From contig NZ_CP020562.1 of assembly GCF_002082565.1 (NCBI RefSeq), positions 1,240,001 to 1,304,000 on the forward strand: 64,000 bases of DNA, read 5' to 3'. Source of the stretch: Halomonas sp. GT (lineage in GTDB: Bacteria > Pseudomonadota > Gammaproteobacteria > Pseudomonadales > Halomonadaceae). The translations under genes and the position numbers were made by a program. The notes under the pieces are model-generated. The model saw only the letters and a list, made by a program, of their open reading frames with translations, had not been told where the DNA came from and made no database searches. The number at the start of each line of letters is the position of its first letter. Positions within the stretch are counted from its first letter, which is position 1. Of this stretch, positions 57,892 through 64,000 are shown piece after piece.

Positions 57892-58440
57892 TCACATGGA
57901 GCGGCTCAAGTGAGGCCAAGCTGCTTTGAGGTATTGCGCCATTGACCACAGCGTAAGAATGGCTGCAGCATAAAGAACAACGACTCCAATTAGTGCAAAT
58001 TCATGGCCTGGTGGGAAGGCCAGGAGTATGAGCAAGGCAACCATCTGCAGTGTTGTTTTAAGCTTACCGATCCAGGAAACCGCAACCATGCCTCGCTTGC
58101 CCATTTCGGCCATCCACTCACGCAGCGCCGAAATGACGATTTCGCGGCCGATAATGACCAGCGCGGGCAGTGTTAATACCAGTGTGTCAAAGCGCTCAAT
58201 GAGTAGCGCCAGTGCAACTGCGACCATCAACTTATCAGCCACAGGATCGAGAAACGCGCCAAACGGCGTTGATTGATTCCAGCGGCGGGCTAAGTATCCA
58301 TCTAGCCAGTCGGTGATGGATGCTAGTGCAAATAAGCCTGCAGCGACTGGCATGCTCCAGCTGAAAGGTAGGTAAAAAAGCACTACCAGCAGTGGAATAA
58401 AAACGATTCTTGCCAGAGTAAGTATGTTGGGTATATTCAT
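57892..58440 (-). CDS. pgsA: CDP-diacylglycerol-glycerol-3-phosphate 3-phosphatidyltransferase
   Basis: Makes phosphatidylglycerol phosphate, an inner-membrane step of phospholipid synthesis. It has 182 residues, the E. coli length. The CDP-alcohol phosphotransferase motif is complete: D-G-x2-A-R-x8-G-x3-D-x3-D (from D-G-Y-L-A-R-R to F-L-D-P-V-A-D-K). About four to five membrane helices. The ATG at 58440 begins [10 protein letters not shown] as in the family; an upstream codon at 58470 adds 10 residues. It is downstream of uvrC, the usual order. Confidence 0.94.
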   Translation of the reverse strand: MNIPNILTLARIVFIPLLVVLFYLPFSWSMPVAAGLFALASITDWLDGYLARRWNQSTPFGAFLDPVADKLMVAVALALLIERFDTLVLTLPALVIIGREIVISALREWMAEMGKRGMVAVSWIGKLKTTLQMVALLILLAFPPGHEFALIGVVVLYAAAILTLWSMAQYLKAAWPHLSRSM

Positions 58441-58538
58441 CGCAGGGCGCGATCCTTGCCGGAGAATCATGGAAGACGGAGTGTAGTGGGGGACATTCTA
58501 TCCCCCTTGGTGCTTAGCATCCATGTTAACAGTTAGGT

Positions 58539-60353
58539 TTATCCATTTAGAGATTGGTAAATCGTCTCAGCGAGCGATGCATTAATGCCAGGTACGCGTG
58601 CCAGCTCATCGCGACTAGCCTTCTGAACCCCCTGCAAGCCGCCGAAGAAGCGTAATAGTTCGCGCCGTCTTTTAGGGCCTATGCCGGGAATGTCTTGAAG
58701 CGTAGAGGTGCGCCGTGCTTTGTCACGTTGGGCTCGGTGGCCAGCAATCGCAAAACGGTGAGATTCATCGCGTATATGCTGAATTAAATGCAATGCTGGT
58801 GAAGCGGGGTCAAGGGGTAATGGGTTGTCAGTAGTTTCTAGAAAGAGCGTTTCTAGGCCTGCTTTACGGGTGGTGCCTTTAGCAACGCCGAGCAAAATAA
58901 TATCGGTAACAGCGAGTTCGGTTAATACGCCGCGAGCCATGTTTAGCTGACCTTTACCGCCATCGACAATCAAAATATCAGGCGCCACTGCCTCGCCACT
59001 TTTTACTCGTTTAAGGCGCCGTGTTAGTGCTTGTTGCATGGCTGCATAGTCATCGCCTGCGGCGACGCCTTCTATGCGGAAGTGGCGGTAATCGCTCTTG
59101 CGTGGGCCTTGGTGGTCAAATACCACGCAAGAAGCAACGGTCGCTTCCCCATGGCTGTGGCTAATGTCAAAGCACTCAAGGCGCTCGGGTATTTTGTCCA
59201 ATGAGAGGGCTTTCTGAAGGGCTTCAAATCGCTGAATAAGCTGGGTTTTGTTAGCCAGTTGCGAGGCAAGCTGTTGCTCGGCATTCGTCATAGCCAGATG
59301 CTGCCACTGTGCGCGATGCCCCCGAACTTGGCTGGTGACGCGAACGCGTTTACCCGCTTGCTGTGAAAGTGCGTCGGCAATCAGTGCGCTATCTGCAAGT
59401 GGATGGCTGGTAATTACTTCACTTGGTACATTATGAGGCTGGCCAAAATAGTACTGGCTGACAACCTCTGTTAGTAGCATGTCCGGGGGCAGGTCGAGGT
59501 CGTTTTTAGGCGTGTGATGGCGAGCGCCTAGTAAGCGGCCATCGCGAACGCTAAGTATTGATACTCCGAGCGCCCCAGGGCGTTGGGCCAGCGCAAAGAC
59601 ATCGGCATCACCACTTTCATTATCGACAAACTGGCGTTGCTGTAATTGGCGTAGTTGCTGTATTTGGTCACGTAACCTTGCTGCTTCTTCAAAATTCAAA
59701 GCGCGGCTAGCCGTTTCCATCTCTTCGCTAAGAAGCTGGGTAACGTGCTCGCTTTTACCTTCAAGGCACATCACCGCATGCTCAACATCGCGTCGGTAAT
59801 CTGCTTCCGAAATGAAGTCAACACAAGGCGCGCTACAGCGCTGAATTTGGTATTGCAGGCACGGTCGAGAGCGGTGGGCAAACACGCTATCTTCACAATT
59901 ACGTATGCGAAAAATTTTCTGCATCAGCGCTAGACTTTCTTTCACCGCCCCGCTGCTTGGATAAGGACCTAAATAACGGCCATCTCCTCGACGCTGTCGC
60001 GCACGTTTGTACTCAAGCGCAGGGTAAGCATGCCGATCGGTCACAAATACGAAAGGGTAAGACTTATCGTCTCTTAGCAGAATGTTATAGGGTGGACGCA
60101 GTTCTTTTATGAGCGTCTGCTCTAGCAGCAGGGCCTCTGTTTCGCTACGGGTGACGGTAATTTGGATATCTGCAATTCGCGCCACCATCGCCTGGGTTTT
60201 GGTATTAAGCTGGCCACGAAAATAGCTAGCAAGTCGAGCTTTCAGGCGCTTGGCTTTGCCGACATAGAGAGTGTTGCTGTGCTCGTCCAGCATTCTATAG
60301 ACGCCGGGCGAGGCACTGACAGAGCTTAAAAATTGCTTGGCATCAAAAGTCAT
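58539..60353 (-). CDS. uvrC: Excinuclease ABC subunit C
   Basis: Makes both incisions in nucleotide excision repair. It has 604 residues: a GIY-YIG nuclease domain (S-P-G-V-Y-R-M-L ... L-Y-V-G-K-A-K), a UVR motif (about 200-235, for UvrB contact), an RNase H-like domain (F-D-I-S-H-S-H-G, D-G-G-K-G-Q-L) and a C-terminal double helix-hairpin-helix (I-P-G-I-G-P-K-R and V-P-G-I). Intact and of normal length. It follows uvrY as in E. coli. Confidence 0.96.
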   Translation of the reverse strand: MTFDAKQFLSSVSASPGVYRMLDEHSNTLYVGKAKRLKARLASYFRGQLNTKTQAMVARIADIQITVTRSETEALLLEQTLIKELRPPYNILLRDDKSYPFVFVTDRHAYPALEYKRARQRRGDGRYLGPYPSSGAVKESLALMQKIFRIRNCEDSVFAHRSRPCLQYQIQRCSAPCVDFISEADYRRDVEHAVMCLEGKSEHVTQLLSEEMETASRALNFEEAARLRDQIQQLRQLQQRQFVDNESGDADVFALAQRPGALGVSILSVRDGRLLGARHHTPKNDLDLPPDMLLTEVVSQYYFGQPHNVPSEVITSHPLADSALIADALSQQAGKRVRVTSQVRGHRAQWQHLAMTNAEQQLASQLANKTQLIQRFEALQKALSLDKIPERLECFDISHSHGEATVASCVVFDHQGPRKSDYRHFRIEGVAAGDDYAAMQQALTRRLKRVKSGEAVAPDILIVDGGKGQLNMARGVLTELAVTDIILLGVAKGTTRKAGLETLFLETTDNPLPLDPASPALHLIQHIRDESHRFAIAGHRAQRDKARRTSTLQDIPGIGPKRRRELLRFFGGLQGVQKASRDELARVPGINASLAETIYQSLNG

Positions 60354-60399
60354 AGCAGGATATCGGCGCTTCTAGGCAACGGAAGTTGCGATGGTAGGT

Positions 60400-61050
60400 C
60401 TATCCCAGCATGGCGTCAAAGCCCTCAACTAAACCGTGGCGTAGGGCCAAGTGGGTAAGCTCTACATCGGTAGCAACCTCTAGTTTGTCAAATAACCGAT
60501 AGCGATAGGTGTTCACTGTTTTGGGGCTGAGGTGTAAGCGGTCTGAAATATCCTGGACGCGCTGACAGTTTACAATCATAAGGGCGATTTGTAGCTCACG
60601 ATGCGACAGGTGTCTAAATGGATTGTCTTCGTCAGTAAAATGGGAAAGAGCCAGCCGCTGGGCGATTTCTTTACTGACATAGCGCTTTCCGTGAAAGACT
60701 TGACGGATAGCATCGGTCATTTCGGTAATGTCAGCCCCTTTACTAAGAAAGCCAATCGCGCCCGCTTCCAGCATGAGCCGTAACGCACTATCTTCCATGT
60801 GAGCGGTTAATATGAGTACTTTGACGTCTTCCATTGTTCTCTGGATGCGGCGGGTAGCTTCGAGTCCACCGATGCCCGGCATGCGAATATCCATCACGAC
60901 AATGTCAGGTTTCAGGCGGCGGCATTGAGCTACTGCGCTTTCGCCATCGTCAACTTCGCCTACGACTTTAATATCGCACTCTTCGTTTAGCAGGTGAGCA
61001 ATACTGGTTCTCACTAGGTGATGATCATCGGCGATTAAAACTTTGATCAA
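60400..61050 (-). CDS. uvrY: UvrY/GacA-type response regulator
   Basis: Two-component response regulator, 216 residues. The receiver domain has the phospho-acceptor Asp54 (V-V-M-D-I-R-M-P-G), the acidic pair D8-D9 and Lys104 (F-L-S-K-G-A). The C-terminal LuxR-type helix-turn-helix shows L-S-H-R-E-L-Q-I and L-S-P-K-T-V-N-T-Y-R-Y-R-L. UvrY/GacA, with a BarA/GacS sensor, activates CsrB-type small RNAs; the sensor is not in the window. Next to uvrC, as usual. Confidence 0.94.
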   Translation of the reverse strand: MIKVLIADDHHLVRTSIAHLLNEECDIKVVGEVDDGESAVAQCRRLKPDIVVMDIRMPGIGGLEATRRIQRTMEDVKVLILTAHMEDSALRLMLEAGAIGFLSKGADITEMTDAIRQVFHGKRYVSKEIAQRLALSHFTDEDNPFRHLSHRELQIALMIVNCQRVQDISDRLHLSPKTVNTYRYRLFDKLEVATDVELTHLALRHGLVEGFDAMLG

Positions 61051-61165
61051 GGTGCAGGCTCCTGCATAAAATCATCGTAGTGGTGGGCGAAAGCCGCGTT
61101 GCATGACATAGAGTGCCACAGCTCTAACCAAAGGAGAATTTAGTTGATAGTTGTTCATCATTAGC

Positions 61166-61195
61166 TTGACGCTAAGCAAATTACTGGCGTAGTAT
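61166..61195 (+). promoter_or_regulatory. Promoter for tRNA-Ala
   Basis: TTGACG (61166-61171), an 18-base spacer and TAGTAT (61190-61195), with a GC-rich discriminator (TTGCCGC) after it, 50 bases before the tRNA. Confidence 0.55.
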
Positions 61196-61245
61196 CTTGC
61201 CGCTGCTCAATGAGTGGTTTGGAAAAGCAGTATGTAAAATTATGT

Positions 61246-61321
61246 GGGGCCTTAGCTCAGCTGGGAGAGCGCAACACTGGCAGTGTTGAGGTCAGCGGTT
61301 CGATCCCGCTAGGCTCCACCA
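61246..61321 (+). tRNA. tRNA-Ala (anticodon GGC)
   Basis: 76 bases including CCA. The acceptor GGGGCCT pairs with AGGCTCC (one G-T). The D arm is AGCTCAGCTGGGAGAGC, the anticodon loop CTGGCAG gives GGC, and the T loop is TTCGATC. The terminator at 61344 follows directly. Confidence 0.96.
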
Positions 61322-61343
61322 TTTTACCGAATTATAGAATCCA

Positions 61344-61379
61344 AAAAAACGCCCCGTTACCAGTAACGGGGCGTTTTTT
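61344..61379. terminator. Bidirectional terminator between tRNA-Ala and argF
   Basis: A 17-bp perfect stem with A6 on the left and T6 on the right and a 2-base apex (61344-61360 with 61363-61379). It suits plus-strand tRNA-Ala and minus-strand argF, which converge here. Confidence 0.88.
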
Positions 61380-61478
61380 ATGCTTATGATTTTCAATTGA
61401 GCGTGCGTACTGTTGGTCATTCGCGTGATTAGCAGCCTGTGCTTATAAAGCTCGTGCAAAAAAACACGCACCTATGCG

Positions 61479-62402
61479 CTACTTGTTGGTAATTTTGCCA
61501 AGCAGTAAAAACTCGATTAGTGCCTTTTGTGCATGTAGGCGATTTCCCGCTTCTTGCCACACGACAGCGCGTGGATCGTCCAATAAGGTGGCGCTGATCT
61601 CTTCGCCGCGGTGTGCAGGCAGGCAGTGTAGGAAAAGTACATCAGGTTGAGCGCTATCAAGCATCGCCTCGGTGACCTGGAAGCCTGTAAAGTCTGCTTC
61701 GCGCTTAGCCTGTTCTTCTTCCTGTCCCATGGATGCCCACACATCCGTAGTGATCAAATCGGCGTCTTTGGCAGCCTCATGAGGGTCGTGAAGCAACGTA
61801 ACGCAGTCCCTAGCGGCTTCCAAAATGTCCGCGCGAGGTTCATAACCTTTAGGGCAGCAAACACGCAGTTTGAAACCAAACTGACGGGCGGCGTTAATCC
61901 AGGAGTGGCACATGTTGTTGCCATCACCTACCCAAACAGCCGTGCGTCCTTCTACACTGCCACGCAGCTCGGTCCAAGTCATCACGTCTGCTAGCAATTG
62001 GCAAGGATGATAATCGTCACTCAACGCGTTAATTACAGGCACGCTGCTGGCGCTGGCATAAGCTTCTAGGCCCGCGTGTGAAAAGGTGCGAATCATAACC
62101 GCGTCAACCATTTCGGACAGGACGCGGGCGGTGTCTTCAATAGGCTCTCCACGCCCTAGCTGGGTGTCACGGGGAGAGAGAAAGAGTGCGTGACCGCCGA
62201 ACTGCGCCATGCCGGTTTCAAACGACACACGGGTGCGAGTAGATGACTTTTCAAAAATCATCGCTAACGTGCGGTTAGGCAGCGGCGTATAAGTGGGGCC
62301 GTTAGCCTTGAGCTCGGTTTTGATCTTAATCGCACGCTGAATCAGGTACGCCAGCTCATCTGGGGTTAAATCCAGCAAGGTTAAGAAATGGCGTGTCGCC
62401 AT
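61479..62402 (-). CDS. argF: Ornithine carbamoyltransferase, anabolic type
   Basis: Makes citrulline from ornithine and carbamoyl phosphate in arginine synthesis. It has 307 residues. The carbamoyl-phosphate motif S-T-R-T-R is near residue 54, D-Y-H-P-C-Q follows, and the ornithine-site H-C-L-P-A-H-R-G and D-x-x-x-S-M-G are present. GGAGAG is 8 bases upstream of the ATG. It stands alone; no arcA or arcC gene is near, which favours the biosynthetic form. Confidence 0.93.
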   Translation of the reverse strand: MATRHFLTLLDLTPDELAYLIQRAIKIKTELKANGPTYTPLPNRTLAMIFEKSSTRTRVSFETGMAQFGGHALFLSPRDTQLGRGEPIEDTARVLSEMVDAVMIRTFSHAGLEAYASASSVPVINALSDDYHPCQLLADVMTWTELRGSVEGRTAVWVGDGNNMCHSWINAARQFGFKLRVCCPKGYEPRADILEAARDCVTLLHDPHEAAKDADLITTDVWASMGQEEEQAKREADFTGFQVTEAMLDSAQPDVLFLHCLPAHRGEEISATLLDDPRAVVWQEAGNRLHAQKALIEFLLLGKITNK

Positions 62403-62623
62403 GATGATATCTCTCCGCGCAAAAACACTATCCTAGCGATGCGGCGGGGGATGCGCAACGCGCTCGGCATGCGTAGAATGACGTCCCATACGGTAAGGCC
62501 GAGTAGTTTGCTCAAGTATTAGGTTGCACAGCAACAAAAGGTAATCTTCGGCTTTAAGGGTTAAAGCTAGTTAACGAATTGCGTAAACTGGCGAGATAAC
62601 ATCACTTGTTTTAGGAGCACATC

Positions 62624-62974
62624 ATGAGCACGACTGCCGAAAATATTCAGCGCCAAATTAGTGAAAACCCCATTCTTATCTACATGAAAGGTACACCTCA
62701 GTTGCCACAGTGTGGCTTTTCTGCACAAACAGTGCAGGCGCTAATGGGCTGCGGTGAGCGTTTTGCCTTTGTTAACGTGCTGGATAATCCAGATATTCGC
62801 GCTGAGCTGCCAAAAATTGCTAACTGGCCGACCTTTCCGCAGCTTTGGGTGGAAGGTGAATTAGTTGGCGGCTGCGATATCGTGATCGAGATGCATCAAA
62901 GTGGTGAACTCGAAAAGCTGATCAAAGAAGCTGCCCAGCGTGCTGGCGCAGCTGAAAGTGACAACAACGCTTAA
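62624..62974 (+). CDS. grxD: Monothiol glutaredoxin (Grx4 family)
   Basis: Carrier or chaperone for [2Fe-2S] clusters. It has 116 residues with the single-cysteine active site C-G-F-S (30-33), K22 in M-K-G-T-P, the W-P-T-F-P loop and G-G-C-D near the C-terminus, all needed for glutathione-bound cluster exchange. AGGAG is 9 bases upstream of the ATG. It precedes dnaX by 135 bases. Confidence 0.94.
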   Translation: MSTTAENIQRQISENPILIYMKGTPQLPQCGFSAQTVQALMGCGERFAFVNVLDNPDIRAELPKIANWPTFPQLWVEGELVGGCDIVIEMHQSGELEKLIKEAAQRAGAAESDNNA

Positions 62975-63109
62975 CGTTTAATGCCCTACGCCGCTTGGCT
63001 CCGTGGGCTACAGGTCCATTGGGTTGAGCGGTTGGCGGGCTGCCGCGCAGCCGCTAGAATGGTGTCCTTTTCGCATCGACAGTTAGCCCGCCAAAGGAAG
63101 TAATGCTCA

Positions 63110-64000
63110 ATGAGCTATCAGGTTCTGGCCCGCAAATGGCGGCCGCGTACATTCCACGAGCTCGTGGGCCAGGCCCATGTTCAGCGCGCCTTGGTCAATG
63201 CACTCGACCAAGGCCGTCTTCACCATGCCTACCTATTTACGGGTACCCGAGGTGTGGGCAAGACCACCCTCGCGCGTATCCTGGCTAAATGCCTCAACTG
63301 CACCGCAAATGGCCGTGGCAATGAAGGTATTACCTCTACACCTTGCGGTGAGTGCGACAGCTGTCGCGCGATTGATGAGGGTCGGTTCGTTGACTTGATC
63401 GAGGTCGATGCTGCTTCGCGGACAAAGGTTGAAGATACCCGTGAGCTGCTCGATAACGTGCAGTATGCGCCAACGCAAGGGCGCTATAAGGTGTACCTGA
63501 TTGACGAGGTGCACATGCTATCGACCAGTAGTTTTAATGCGCTTCTTAAAACGCTGGAAGAGCCGCCACCCCATGTGAAGTTTCTGTTAGCCACTACAGA
63601 TCCGCAAAAGTTGCCTGCCACTGTCCTATCTCGCTGTCTGCAGTTCACGCTCAAGCATATGCCACCTGAACGGGTGGTAGAGCACCTAACCTATGTGCTG
63701 GGAGAGGAAGGGGTTGAGTATGATGAGAGCGCTTTGTGGCTGTTAGGTAAGGCCGCGGAAGGTTCTATGCGCGATGCAATGAGCCTGACCGACCAAGCTA
63801 TTGCCTTTGGCCAGGGTGCGATTCGCCATGCGGATGTCGCTGCCATGCTGGGTACCTTGGATCATCGCCATGTGTTGGCGCTGGTAGAAGCACTGGCTGA
63901 GGTGGATGTTCAACGACTGCTAGCCGAGGTTGCTCAGTTGTCGGAGCAGGGGCCTGATTTTGCAGCAGTTTTGGATGAATTAAGTGCGGTTCTGCATCGC
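63110..64000 (+). CDS. dnaX: DNA polymerase III subunits gamma/tau, 3' end cut by window
   Basis: Clamp-loader ATPase; 297 residues are visible and the frame is open at the right edge. It starts M-S-Y-Q-V-L-A-R-K-W-R-P. Walker A is G-T-R-G-V-G-K-T-T (45-53), the zinc cysteines are C64, C79, C82 and C85, Walker B is L-I-D-E-V-H (130-135), and the S-R-C sensor motif is near residue 180. AAGGAAG at 63094-63100 serves the ATG at 63110; another ATG at 63103 is out of frame. Whether the tau frameshift site is present cannot be seen. Confidence 0.95.
   Translation, partial: MSYQVLARKWRPRTFHELVGQAHVQRALVNALDQGRLHHAYLFTGTRGVGKTTLARILAKCLNCTANGRGNEGITSTPCGECDSCRAIDEGRFVDLIEVDAASRTKVEDTRELLDNVQYAPTQGRYKVYLIDEVHMLSTSSFNALLKTLEEPPPHVKFLLATTDPQKLPATVLSRCLQFTLKHMPPERVVEHLTYVLGEEGVEYDESALWLLGKAAEGSMRDAMSLTDQAIAFGQGAIRHADVAAMLGTLDHRHVLALVEALAEVDVQRLLAEVAQLSEQGPDFAAVLDELSAVLHR

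Noticed and set aside
62975..63109. Possible 4.5S (SRP) RNA upstream of dnaX, its place in pseudomonads.
   Set aside because: I looked for the conserved GGAAGCAGCC loop and found none in this 135-base gap.

Overview
The window is a contiguous piece of a gammaproteobacterial chromosome, most like Halomonas and relatives (Halomonadaceae). That placement is inferred from protein character and gene order: trpGDC, an AcnD-type methylcitrate cluster, cysH beside cysB, and the uvrY-uvrC-pgsA-tRNA(Gly-Cys-Leu) block. I could not search a database. Gene density is high and almost every gene is a housekeeping or metabolic gene. I see no insertion sequence, prophage, CRISPR array or rRNA gene. Both ends cut a gene: a PotH-type permease on the left and dnaX on the right.

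Layout: (1) 1-2.3 kb: putrescine/spermidine-type ABC permeases, a CPXCG zinc-ribbon protein and a DUF3617 protein. (2) 2.3-6.7 kb: an RND efflux pump and its adaptor on the minus strand, with a dyad upstream. (3) 6.7-19.8 kb: an HI0933-type flavoprotein, the yqjDEK membrane-stress trio, outer-membrane phospholipase A, an MscK-type channel, TlyA, a poorly characterised pair (an ATP-grasp ligase followed by a large protein that I read as papain-like), DUF1820, an SH3 membrane protein and Tpm. (4) 19.8-24.4 kb: a YajG lipoprotein and the sulfate/thiosulfate importer cysPTWA. (5) 24.6-35.1 kb: rpe, ndh, gph, an orphan Mn/Fe-type binding protein, trpGDC, a YdiJ-type FAD/Fe-S dehydrogenase and DUF4202. 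(6) 35-44 kb: a dicarboxylate symporter, serS, a SIMPL protein, an AI-2E family permease, trxA, cysB, cysH and pabB. (7) 44.2-51.2 kb: a GntR/FCD regulator followed by prpB, prpC, acnD and prpF, the 2-methylcitrate pathway for propionate. (8) 51.3-57.1 kb: a ComEA-like protein, pyrF, lapB-lapA, ihfB, sdhE-ygfX and nadB. (9) 57.4-64 kb: tRNA-Leu, tRNA-Cys, a decayed tRNA-like copy and tRNA-Gly, then pgsA, uvrC, uvrY, tRNA-Ala, argF, grxD and dnaX.

Functional links: cysPTWA imports sulfate, CysH reduces PAPS and CysB would control both. TrpGDC and PabB share chorismate and, probably, the TrpG/PabA amidotransferase. The prp genes form a near-complete methylcitrate route with their own regulator, although an intrinsic terminator sits before prpF. 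SdhE (flavin insertion), NadB and NDH-2 are flavoprotein functions.

The best candidate for something undescribed is the pair at 14.5-17.8 kb. It joins an ATP-grasp carboxylate ligase-like enzyme to a 676-residue protein whose C-terminal half carries Gln402-X5-Cys408, His566 and Asn587 in the order and spacing of papain/calpain-fold enzymes. Smaller curiosities are a tRNA-like remnant next to tRNA-Gly, a 16-bp perfect palindrome in the leader of the prp regulator, a 7-bp tandem repeat, and an unaccompanied metal-binding protein.
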